Assembly (NCBI RefSeq): GCF_031877795.1
Contig: NC_133957.1
Location: 6,997,009-7,061,008 of the forward strand
Direction: 5' to 3'
Length of the DNA stretch: 64,000 nucleotides
Origin: Strix aluco
Taxonomy: Eukaryota; Chordata; Aves; Strigiformes; Strigidae
Translations under genes and position numbers: made by a program
The notes under the pieces: generated by a model
The model's database searches: none
What the model saw: the letters and a program-made list of their open reading frames with translations, nothing else
Told to the model about the DNA's origin: nothing
Part shown: piece by piece, positions 21,715-32,010 of the stretch
Layout: every line of letters begins with the position of its first letter
Position numbering within the stretch: the first letter of the stretch is position 1

Positions 21715-24660
21715 GCTGCTCAGTGCCACTTTCCCCCTGCAGTACTCGCTGTGCCCAGGGGCTGAGAGGAGCAGAGAGCCAGGAGTGGGCCCAGGAGAGG
21801 AGAGTCTATGCCCCATGGCTGCCCCTTTCTGTTCCCTCATCCTGCCTGGGGGCTCTAGGCAAGACCATCCCCACAGATGGGAGAGGCGAGAGAGGCCAGG
21901 GAAGCCTGTCTTGCTGCTGCAGGAGAGTCCCCTGGCTTGATCTCCTTGCCATGGGGGGCAGTGGCAGGATAAAGCCTCATGCTGGTGTGCCCCATCCGCA
22001 TGCTGAGCCTTGCAGATGCACACCCTGCCCTGGCAGTGACCCCCGGCCCTCCATAAACACTGGAGGGTCTCACTCTCTGGCCCACAGACTTGGGGACCCC
22101 AGCCCCCTCCTGGGAGCTGCGTGCCCAGCGCAGCCCCTGGGCAGACCTTCTGCAGGCCACAGCTTGCTCACTGTGGAGCAGGGCTGCCTGGGGCCATTTT
22201 GCAGGGGCTGCAGGTCTGCCCGCAGCTGCTTGAGGCAGAGACTCAGGGGTGTCCATGCCCATGTCAGCCAGGCTGGCCCCTTGCTCACCTGTGAGCTTGG
22301 GGCAGCTGGGGTTGATCTTCTCTCTTCCTCCTGCCAGGAGTCGAGCCCTGTGTGGGAGCTCTCAATCCATCACCATCCACCTTTCAAGATGCAATGGAGT
22401 TTGTGGTGGGCAGCGAAGAAGGAAGTGTGTGAGAGCCTGCTCCCATTGTTGTTTCACCTGCACGACCAAGACAAGCGCGTGGCTGAAGTGGGGATTCCCA
22501 ACACACTGACCAGTCCTCTAGGGAGGGCGATGCTGGCACCCCTTGGGTGTGCCTGAGCACCAGGGGCCAGGGCTGCTGATAGCCAGACCCTTTGAACATG
22601 CGTCACATTGAGGCCCAGCTTGCTGAATCACTGAGGACCAGGCGGAGCCCCCCTCCATGTCTGCAGTGCACCCACTGCTGCCCTTCTCCCCCTGCCATGC
22701 CTCCAGCTGCCCAGAAGGACAGGGATGTGGGTCCTTCCTCACCCTACCCCCTCCACACAGCCCTGTACCAGCACAGTCATGGAAAGGATGTGGCAGCCCT
22801 GCAGCTGGCAGGGGCCGAGACATTTCCCAGACCTGCCCTGACTGGTCCCACAGGGCTCAGCAGCAGTCCAGGGCCACCAAGGACCAAATGTTCAAGTCCT
22901 GATGGGTTTCCAGCGCACCTCAGAGAACCCCCAGCCTGGGGAGAAAAGATTTGGGAGGGAGAGTGTCGGATGTAGTCAGAAGAGGGGCCTGGCCCTGTAT
23001 TCTGGGTACTGGGCACTGAAGCTCAAACGAGTGGGACAGGGAGCTGCAGGTGTGTTGGGAGTCCTCATGTCCATCGCTTGTGGCTGAGTCCTGCCATGGC
23101 ACCTCGGTGACTGCAGCACTTCAGCCTCTTCCCAGCCTTGGCAACAGCTCAGAAACATTTGGGGCTCTCTGTACCACTGCCCCAGCAGCATGAGGTCCCG
23201 AGGTTGTGGCTGCCCTCTCCTCATTCCAGGGTGTAGAACCCAGTTGCATTGTCAGTCCCCAGCTGCTGCATCTTCTCCACATGGGCTGGGACAGCCTCTG
23301 AGCTCTGCCAAGGTGAGGGGGGGTGCAGACTCTTCTGCCCTGGGGATGGTGGCATCTCTGCTGCTTGGCAGGCCTCTCAGGAATCCCTCCTCAGCACTGC
23401 ATGGTTCCTGAAGTGGGGACAGATTGCAAACCTAGCTGAGACAGTGCAGGTGTGCAGGATTGGGAAGCACCTGGTGAGCAGAGTCCCAACGCCCCCAGGA
23501 TCCAGCCTGGGTGAGATCTGCCCCGTTCCCATCATACAGGATGGAGGGATGTGACCCCCTACTGCTGCAGCCCAGAGCCCCTGGCTGGGTGCTCCACACC
23601 CGCTGCCTTTCCTCTAGCCCTGGCCAGCTCTGCTCCAGGCTCCTCACCCTTTGCTCCCTGCTGGGGACTTGAAGGGGACCCTGCCACCAGGATGGCAGCA
23701 CCACATCCTCTGGGAGCACTCTGCTCCCTCTGAACCTCAACGTCACATGGCTCCCAGAGGGGAGCTGGGGATGTCCTGGTGAGGGGAGAGGAACAGGAGG
23801 GTGGCCCTGGGCAGGGGGATGGCGTGGTTGGGGGTCAGTTCTGCACCAACCCTGCACTGTTCTCCTCTCTTCAGCTGGGCAGGAACAGGCGCAGAGCCAA
23901 GGACTGTCCGTGCCAGAGCCGGCCATACCTGCAGAGCCTGCAGGAGCCTTTGCGTCATGAGGCTCTGAGGTTCATTGGTAAGCCACGAGCCCTGGGGCCC
24001 TTCCATTACCCAGGGTTTTGATGCAGTAAGTCAGGAGCCCCAATGGCCCAGTGTAGGGCCCAGGAACGTGTGGGACACCCAATCACACGCTCCCACCCCT
24101 TCCTGAAAAGGTGGGGCTGGCAGGAGGGTCATCACTCCCACACCCCCAGTGCTGCACCACAGGAGCCCCCCAGGCTCAGCCCTTTCTGGGGAGCTGTGCT
24201 GCTGGGCAGGTTGGGCAGCGAGGTCCCAGGCTGTGTGTCCCTCGGGGTCATTGGGCAGCACGTGGTGGAGCAGTGTGAGAAGATCCAGGGCCTCTGCAAG
24301 GACAGTGGGGTGTCAGTGGGGGCTGGTGCAGAGGATGAAGGACTCTGGCACTGAGCTCCTGCCCTATCCTGTCTTCTCTCAGTACCTCCATGGGGAAGGG
24401 GATATTTCGGTGCCCCTGGGTATTCCTGACCAGCAACCTCCAGCTGAGTCACCCATCCCCTTGGTTCCCTCTTGGCCATGGGAAGAGCTGTCCGCAATGG
24501 GCCCTTCCTGGAGGGGGAGGTCAGGCTTTCCACAGATACAGGCATGTCTCTCACTTCTGTTACTCTGTTGCCTCAGTCCTTCAGGGCTTGAGGGAAGACA
24601 CCAGCTCCCTAGTCTCTTCCTTGGCAACTCAGATGCTTCTGATACTGAAAAAAGGAAGGC

Positions 24661-25140
24661 TGACAGCAAGGTTAACTTAGGATGGCTGTGCCTCAGGCTG
24701 CAGGGGGGCATGGAAGAAATGGCACTCTGCCCCAGGGGACAGTTCTGCTTGAGCAGAGCCAAAGCAGCAGTCCCAGACCCAGGGTACTCTGCAGTCTGTG
24801 AACATGTGAGGGTTCTGGTAAGTTCCTGGCTTATCCTCCTGCCCACAGACCTGCTCCATTCCTCGGGCACATCCTATCCCCATTGCTGTGCTGCCATTCA
24901 CCCTGTAGTGCTTTTCCCGAAGACAGAGCCCTCCTTCTTCAGCAGGTGTGGGTATCTTCTCTTTGTGAAGAGTAACAGGAAAGAAACCTACCCCAAAATA
25001 ATCAGCACTGTCCTGAGAGTGGCAAGACATCCTCTCTTCCAAGATGTCCGTGCCAGTGCAGAGCATACCGACACACTTTGTCACAAAGTGAAGTAGAGGG
25101 GCAAAATCACCACCCTTGACCTGCTGGCCAAACTTCTTTG
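24661..25140. other. Arm 1 sequence between MROH remnant and old CR1; nothing recognised
   Basis: Moderately conserved with arm 2 (about 53190-53650), but with no open frame or domain that I can assign. Confidence 0.4.
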
Positions 25141-25870
25141 TAGGCAGCCCTGGATATGGTTGGCTTTCTGGGCTGCAGGCACAAATTGCTGGCTCTTGTC
25201 CAATTTTTCATCCACCAGTATCCCCAAGTTCTCAGGGCTACTCTCAATTCATTCACCACCCTGTCAGCGCAGGACCTTGCACTCTGCCTTGTTGAACTTC
25301 AAGAGGTTCTCATGGACCTGAAAGTCAAGTCTGTCAAGGTCCCTCTGGATGACATCCTTTCCCTCAAGAGTATCGACTGAACCACCCAGCTTGGTCGTCA
25401 GCTCCACACTTGCTGAGGGTACGCTCAATCCCACTGCCTATGCTGTTGATGAAGATATTAAATGGTATTGGTCCCAGTACAGACCCTTGAGGGACACCTC
25501 TCGTGGGGCATTGAACCATTGACTGTAACCCATTGGATGCGGCCAGCAGCCAATTCCTTATTCATCTAACAGGCCCCCCATCAAACCCATCAAATGTAGA
25601 AGGCCAGTAGATGTCATCTATAGCTCATCCCCTGTCTCCTGATGCACTCACTCCATTGTAGATTAGTCAGGCACGATTTGCCCTTGGTGAAACCACGTTG
25701 GCTGTCTCTAATCAGGACGGATCTTGTTCCACAAAGATCTGTTTCATGATCTTACTGGGCACAGAGGTAAGGCTGACTGGTTGGTAGTTCCTAGGGTCCT
25801 CCTTTCTGCCCTTTTTCAAAATGGGCATGGAGTTTTCCTTTTTCTGTCACTGGGGACTTGTGGAGTCACT
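25141..25870 (-). mobile_element. Old CR1 fragment, arm 1
   Basis: A decayed reverse-transcriptase region ([13 protein letters not shown] block near 25480, [16 protein letters not shown] block near 25770) on the minus strand with many stops. The catalytic region near 25400 has drifted. The same fragment lies on the plus strand in arm 2, where a younger CR1 has landed in it. The uninterrupted sequence TGGATATGG at about 25151 is the empty site. Confidence 0.75.
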
Positions 25871-26328
25871 GGGGACTTTGCAATGGACTCGCAATGAACA
25901 CAAGTGAGAACAAATGCCATCAGCTATTCCTGAAGGTACCATGACGGCATGTGGGACAGACAGTGTCTAGAGGTCATTTCATGTTGAGAGTAACATCCCC
26001 TGGGAGACACAGGAATGCAGCACTGGGATGTGTTTCCTTGAACTGAAGGACCCTCTGTCCGTTCTCCATGCCTTGGGACATCTAGACAAGTGCAGAGCAG
26101 GGCAATACACCCCAGGGTTGAGGTGCCTCCCAACCTCCTGGGAGTGGCAACCAATTGCCAAAGAGACACTAGGACTGCTGCGATGCACTGCCTCTGCACG
26201 TGGAAGGGAAGGACGCATGGCTCTGAACACCCCTGTGTACAGGAAGAGGACATGAGGCCAGCTCAGATGCTGACACCTCACAGAGCCCTGACACTCCTCT
26301 GTGTGACTGCAGGAACAATTCCCACCAT
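25871..26328. other. Arm 1 sequence, nothing recognised
   Basis: Closely matched by arm 2 (about 50130-50560). Short open frames on both strands mirror each other and show no family signature. The solo LTR insertion begins at its right edge. Confidence 0.4.
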
Positions 26329-26333
26329 CCCAG

Positions 26334-27231
26334 TGTAAGAGTCGGTCAGAAGATCAGCATTGTCTCAACATTGTCATCAGGGACATGGACAGTGAGGTAC
26401 CCGACAACGGCCTGTTTGGAGCGCAGTTGCCGACCCCTGGAACGGAATGTGTTGCAAAGGCTCCTGAATGCAGAACTGTGTGGCACAGCCAGTGCTGTGC
26501 TGTTCTCCTGAGCACTGACCCGTGTGGTGCAGGCAGTGCAGTGCTGTTATTTGGTACCTGAGCCATGTAGTACAAAGAGTGTTGTGCTATTGTTTGGTAC
26601 CTGGGCCTAGCCAGAGCGGTTACTGATAATTGCATAGCCATTGTCAAAAAAGATGGATTGCGGCTGCTGCCATAACACCGATGAAGAAATCATGAACCTC
26701 AGATGAACTTTGCTTCATTATAATACCAAAACACACCTCCTGGTTGAAGGTTACCCGCCTTCAAGATTGACCACACCTCAGACACTCCCCCCTGCGCACG
26801 CGCGATGGCCTTGCTCGAGAAGGGTGGAGATATGATAATTGAATTCTGAGAAGGGCGGAGACCCCCGAGGCAGAGGTGGAGGAAGGTGTGTTACTAAGCA
26901 TAAAAGATGACTTCTGGACAACGAAAATGGGAAGCTTCCCCACCAAGGACCACGACGATCGACGATGCAGCATCAGCTGGACCCGGGACCGTTAGGACGT
27001 CGTGAGATCAGCGGTGGTAGCTATAACATCTCTCTCCCCTCTCTCTAAACTTAACTTTACTTTTCTCCTTTCTTTCACCCATCTCTAACTATCGCGTGCC
27101 TCTTCACAGGCAACCCAATAAAGTTTCACTGTTTGATTACTGCTATCCCCTTTGGTGTTGGTCACCTTAATTTTGCACTTTCGAGATCGTAGCAAACGAA
27201 CCATCACGAGTCCACCGAATGGACCGTGACA
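26334..27231 (+). mobile_element. Solo LTR (898 bp), plus strand, target duplication CCCAG
   Basis: The element starts TGTAAGAGTCGGTC and ends GACCGTGACA, with CCCAG at 26329-26333 and 27232-27236. It has a TATA-like CATAAAAG near 26900 and AATAAA near 27117. It is the same family as 15098-15994 but in opposite orientation. Arm 2 preserves the empty site (CTGGG at 50125-50129), proving insertion after the duplication. Confidence 0.9.
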
Positions 27232-27236
27232 CCCAG

Positions 27237-27690
27237 TGAGATTTATCTCACCTGCCTTGGAAAGGCTCATTGCCATTTCCTCTCCCTGCTCTGATAGTCT
27301 CCCCTGCCTTTCTGGCCTGTGCCTTCCAATACACAGTATGAAAGAAGCACAGTTGTGGAGCATCACACATGTGCAGTCAGAGGGGTTCTGCAAACAGGAG
27401 CATCATTGCTCTCTAGAAGGCGACAGCTCTCACCTTTCAGAAAACACAGAGCACATTGAGGGAGGATGAATACACTCAGATGCACACACGCCTCCTTATT
27501 TCACCTCTCTGAACTTCCTTCCCAATCTCTTTAAGCAACTAACAAGGAAACATAAGTTCTTCCTCATAGGTGTCCTACCGGGTGAGATTGACAAGAACAA
27601 TTTAACTCCTCGTGTGGAGAAAGAGGAACCATAAAATCAGGCATCACTGATGGACTTTCCCCTACTGTAAATGTGAAATGTATCCAATCC
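27237..27690. other. Arm 1 sequence upstream of the olfactory receptor relic; nothing recognised
   Basis: Conserved in arm 2 (about 49670-50124). It could include former upstream sequence of the receptor relic, but no promoter element was identified. Confidence 0.35.
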
Positions 27691-28480
27691 TTTGACAAGT
27701 CGCTTCCTCCACTCTCTCATGACCTGCCTTGAGATTGTAGTTGGGAACATCCTCATTATTGGGCTGTTGGTGCAAATCCAGCTCTGTAAAACCACATGGC
27801 CGCCTTCCTGGGGAATGTGTCCTCCCTGGAACCTGCCACAGCTCTACCACCACACCCCAGCTGCTGGCCAGCTTTCTGACTGGGAACAGCACCATCTCGG
27901 CTCACAGCAGTGTTAGTACCGTTTCCTGCACCTTTTGCACACACAGAGGGTTTACTGCTGGTGACCACACTCTATGGTCAGTACTTGGCTGTGTGCCACC
28001 GCATGTTATCTGAAAGACTCATGACCCGGAAGGTCTGTCTCCAGCAGCTGCCCCTTGGCTAGAGGGATTTCTGTCACCTACAGCAATTTCATTCTTGTCC
28101 CAGATATGGTCCAGTGGCCCAAAGGTACTGGACCTCACCTGTGACCTCACCCCATTTCTGGAGCTCTCCTGCAGGGACACGGGGACACAAGCTCTTTGCT
28201 TTCATAACCTGCTCTTAGAGCCAGTCCTCCCCTTCTGTTCACATGGGCATCCTGGGTGTGCATCAGAGCTGCCACCCCGGGGCAGCTCTCCCGCCCAGCA
28301 TGGCCAGGCATAAGGCCTTCTCCACCTGCTCCTCTCACTTCACTGTTTTTACAGCACCCTCCTCCTTTCTGTGTGACGCCCAGAACAGCCCTCCTGACAG
28401 TGTCTGGCAGGGCCCTTTTCCTGCACCATTCTCATGCTCCTGTTCAATCCGCTCATCGTGTTTCCAGGGGAAGTGAAGCA
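27691..28480 (+). pseudogene. Decayed olfactory receptor, arm 1
   Basis: Receptor landmarks appear in shifting frames. They are a first-helix-like GNILIIGLLVQIQL (about 27745-27790), LASFLTGNSTISAHS (about 27865-27910), YGQYLAVCHRMLSERLMT in place of the YDRYLAVCHP motif (about 27975-28025), and KAFSTCSSHFTVF (about 28308-28346). Several frameshifts and stops separate them. The mirror copy in arm 2 has the same lesions, so it was already dead when duplicated. Confidence 0.72.
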
Positions 28481-28589
28481 CTGAGAAAAACACTCAGGAA
28501 AGCTGTGAGCTGCTCAGACAGCCCATTGAAGTTGTGGACCTGCAGGAAGAAATCACTACTGGTCCTCTTTTGAACCAGCCCAGAGGACC

Positions 28590-29330
28590 TGGAAAGGTGT
28601 GTGCTGTGTCCTGGGCACTCCCCTGGAAGTGTGGGAGATGGAGAAGGCTTCTAGTGTGGGAAGGTGCAGTCAGAGCTGGCCGGTGTCATTGTGTGAGACC
28701 TCTTACAAACATCTTGGAAGGGACAGAGCAATTAGAGGGGTTATTTGGGACTTGGGAAAGGCACACATCAAACCCAGGTCCAAGAAGGGCAGGGAGGAGA
28801 ATTGGGAGGATTACAGGCAGGTCAGCTTCACCCCAGTCCCTGGGAATGTGATGGGGCAAGTGTTTCTCAGCCATCTCCAGGCACTTGAAGGATGAACAGG
28901 GGATTGCTGAACCCATATGGAGGAGGAAAGAAGGGCATGTTGTCTACCTGGACTTTAGTAAGACCTAAGACATGGTGTCCCATGGTCTCCTTGTAGCCAC
29001 ATTCAGATCTAGACTGAAGAAGTGGATGATTTTGTGGGGAGGGGTTTGGCTGGGCAAGCTGGCCCAAATGTCACCAGTGGTACAAAGTCCTTCTGTCAAC
29101 CAGCAACTAGTGATATCCCTCAGTGATCAGCACTTGATCAACACTGTTGAACATCTTTTTCATCTCCCTGTACGATGGGATGGAGCGCACTTTCAGCTCC
29201 TTTGTTCGTGAAGCCACGCTGGGGGAAGCCCTTAAGCAATCTCATCTAGTTCAGCCTGCCTTGAGCAGGAGAGTTGGGCAGGATGATGGTCAGGTTTATT
29301 TTCCACCCCGAGTTACTCTATGATTCAACG
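28590..29330 (+). mobile_element. Old CR1 fragment(s) at the inner edge of arm 1
   Basis: Reverse-transcriptase-like words in decayed form (WEDYRQVSF..VPGNVMG near 28800, then VYLDFS-type sequence near 28945) run up to the arm border at about 29063. Related CR1 tail sequence continues to about 29330, ending near TCTATGATTC. Confidence 0.6.
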
Positions 29331-29372
29331 AATCTTTCCCTTGGAGAGCTCTTCACAGACAAAACAGGCAGA

Positions 29373-29373
<1 letters not shown>

Positions 29374-29406
<33 letters not shown>
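29374..29406. repeat. (GA)n microsatellite
   Basis: Roughly 16 GA dinucleotides in a row directly after the CR1-like tail sequence. Confidence 0.95.
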
Positions 29407-29410
<4 letters not shown>

Positions 29411-30235
29411 AAATGTGCCAAAATAAAGATGGTACCTCCTCTGAGCAATGTTTCTGCATTTGAAGCATTAGTGGGAAATTTACTTTGATAGTGTCTGCAC
29501 AAAACTGTTCACAGAGAGAATGAGTGTAATTAGCTTGTTAGCACATGCTCATTGTGTTTTCAATTAAAAAAAATAAAAAATCATGAAAATTCAGGAAAAA
29601 TGGCTTAGCAATGCTGGAAAGGATGACTTTCTTCAGTTAGGACAAAGAGTCCTTTTCTGCAGAGGTTTCAACTTTCTCCTAAAATCTACATTCATGGCTT
29701 CAAATCATGAGCTCCTAAAGCAGTCACAGAGCTGGACAGTGCCGCAGAGATGCCCTGGAGTGCCTGCAGAGTGCCTGCTCAAGCCCCCCTGTGCAATGTG
29801 TCCCAGGAGCTATGGGAGCCCTTCTGGAACACGACCTGGTAGGCAGGAGGGTACCTCTGGGGTGGTGCAGGGCACTACCTGCCACCAGCGCTGTTGGGCA
29901 GGCGGAGTAGGGCCCTCTCCAGCACAGCAGAACATTGTGTCCCCTGGGATGCTGGCGCTGATGTCACCTGTTTTCAGGAACTGACTAGTCAGCAGTGTGA
30001 AGGCAGATACTCAGACGGCATGAAGGGCATCATAATGTTGACCCCAACAAGATTAAAGATTTGGGGAGGTCAGGGGGAACTGGGACAAGACAGATGGGAG
30101 AATGGAGGGTGCGAAGACGGGCTTGAACAACAGAGATGAAAGATTTTGAAGAGGTAAGATCTGTTCAGGTAATGTTGAGGCTACTGCAACACTGACTGTG
30201 AAAACATTCATGAATGACCTTTGCCCTACTTCCGA
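29407..30235. other. Spacer sequence, nothing recognised
   Basis: Contains an A-rich stretch near 29560 and an open frame at 29583-29984 with no family signature. No repeat family was identified. Confidence 0.4.
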
Positions 30236-30655
30236 CCAGTAACCTTAAGCCTTAACACTACCTCTAAGTGCTACCCCTTGCATTGAAAATAATCGGCTAC
30301 TCTAACCCCTGACCTCAACCTTACCTCAAAGGCAAAGCCCAAACCCGTAACCCCCTACTCTTATTCATACTCTGTATCTTACCCTAATCTATAGCCTGTA
30401 TCCCTCGCATTAAAATGCTTGCCTTAATCCTAGCCCTCACCCAAGCACTAAATAAAACCCTAACCTGCAAAGATAGCTCACACCCTAAACACAAACCAGA
30501 CACTCTCAGAACACCAAACACTGTCCCTAAACCTTGCCTAATCCCTAACCCTGAAAGGCAAGCTCAATCCCTAAACCCCAACCCAAACACCTAACCCTGC
30601 AAAGCCCTCGTTCCCGCACTCTAACCCCATCACCTTCAACCCCTTTCATAACCCT
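30236..30655. repeat. Degenerate telomere-like (CCCTAA) sequence
   Basis: The strand shown is almost free of G and is built from words such as AACCCTAACC, ATCCCTAACCCTG, ACCTAACCCTG, TCTAACCCC and CCTTAACC. It looks like a diverged interstitial telomeric tract of about 420 bp rather than a perfect array. Confidence 0.7.
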
Positions 30656-31579
30656 GACTTAGGCTGTTTGGCCCTTGGGGGCAGCACAGGGACTGCAAGG
30701 TTCTAGAGCAGCCATAAAGCCTTGGAAGAGGAAAGTGAGGTGACCTGTATCTGATCGCCTCGTAGGCCACAAAGAGGAGATGGGGAGGAATGCTGTGATG
30801 AGGTCAGCTGTGCCTCAGGATCCCGTGGGCCAGCAGAAGGTGCATGGCTGTGAAGGCAGCTGTGAGGTCACATCTGCCAGAATCCCTGATAGACCAGCAA
30901 CAGACTTGAGTGTTGTTTTGCACCAGGATGTGCTTTTGATCTTGGTACAGCAAGCTCTGCAGATTCCACATATTGAAGTGTTATCTCATTTTGCTCCTGT
31001 GAGCTTTTTCAGTGTTTTTCTACAAGGAAAACTATGTTATTCATCATTTCTACTGCCCCAAAAAGAGGATGTTCACATGGGAATTGGTTGCTGCAGTCTT
31101 GTATAAAGGTCAGGACATGCAGATGGCCCGATTGCCAGTGGCAGGTGGGAGCTTCCTGCACTCTTCTCTTTTACAATCAAGTTTAACTTGCAACCAAGGG
31201 ATACACTCAGCACAACATGGCCTGAAGCCCAAGCTGTACTTGGAGCACAGCACAGCCCAGCACAGACCTGGGTCTACTCAGGTTTACTGTTATGTGGGTC
31301 ACAGACACAATTTTAGGCCCTGGTAATCAATGGGGACTTTGAAGACCACGGACCTCTGCTAGAGGACCTTGGCTGAAGAGAAGGTGGAAGGTGCTCCCTG
31401 ACCCAACACGGGGGAATGCTCTCCTGGACTTGTTTTTCACAAGAAGACAGGGTGGGACTGGTGGAAGATGTGGAAGGCAGCTTTGGCTGCAGTGCAAGTG
31501 AGAGTGGTAGGGCTGAAAACCCTGAGGGAAGTGAGCAAGACAGATTGTAGCACTGCTGAGTAGAGATGAAGGGTCACCT
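30656..31579. other. Spacer sequence, nothing recognised
   Basis: No open frame with a known signature. Short duplicated words only. Confidence 0.4.
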
Positions 31580-32010
31580 CCACCAACCTGCTGGCAGTGC
31601 TCTTCCTAATGCAACCCTGAAAGCAATTGGCCACCTTTGCTGCAAAGGTGCAAAGCCTGAGAAGAGATGGCTTTGGGGAGACCTAATAACAGCCTTCCCA
31701 TAGCTTCTTCCTCAGATCTTCCCTTATCATCCTTAAAATGCAGCCAGGCTCTTCACTGTTGTGCATGATGGGAGGATGATGGCCAATGGGCATCAGCTGA
31801 AAGAAATGAGAAAAAACTTTCTCTCTGTCAACAGTCAAACACTGGCTAAGATTTCTCAGACAGCTGATGTCGTCTCCATCCTTGGAGCTTTTCAATCTGA
31901 AAATACATGAAGGCCTGAGCAGCCTGCTCTGACCTGTAGGTGACCCTGCTGTGAGCAGGAGGTTGGCTTAGAGATCTCCTCAGGTCCTTTCCAGCTTGAA
32001 GGATTCTGCT
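31580..32010 (+). mobile_element. Old CR1 3' fragment
   Basis: Reads like the CR1 tail region: a GGGGAGACCTAATAACAGCCTTC-type block near 31677, then AGGCCTGAGCAGCCTGCTCTG and GAGATCTCCTCAGGTCCTTTCC at the end. It is diverged and has no open frame. Confidence 0.65.

Larger units (their letters stand above)
19397..24660 (+). pseudogene. MROH-like (maestro heat-like repeat) pseudogene, arm 1
   Basis: Separate exon-like blocks read as maestro heat-like repeat protein. They include a MEQLWCSDSN..LSNMLHCL block at about 19400-19590 and a DAMEFVVG..LLPLLFHLHDQD block at 22386-22490. Further blocks are an FLKWGQIANLAETVQ..RIG block at 23405-23475, YLQSLQEPLRHEALRFIG at about 23925-23985, and LREDTSSLVSSLATQMLLIL at about 24590-24650. 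HEAT-repeat proteins of this family are multi-copy in birds. The gene is broken by an LTR/CR1 insertion (19775-21714), by an 11-base deletion in the 22386 exon relative to arm 2, and by stops between blocks. Confidence 0.6.
17691..29063 (+). repeat. Arm 1 of large inverted repeat
   Basis: The segment matches the reverse complement of 48302-58661 from end to end, in the same order of landmarks: OR14-like fragment, MROH exons, old CR1, decayed olfactory receptor, old CR1. Two insertions are private to this arm (19775-21714 and 26334-27231). Without them it is about 8.5 kb. The outer border is at CGCGACCCCC; the inner border is near GGCTGG.CAAGCTG. Confidence 0.9.

Noticed and set aside
22386..24660. 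Functional MROH gene in arm 1
   Set aside because: The exon blocks are separated by stops, one has an 11-base deletion, and an LTR/CR1 lies within the gene.
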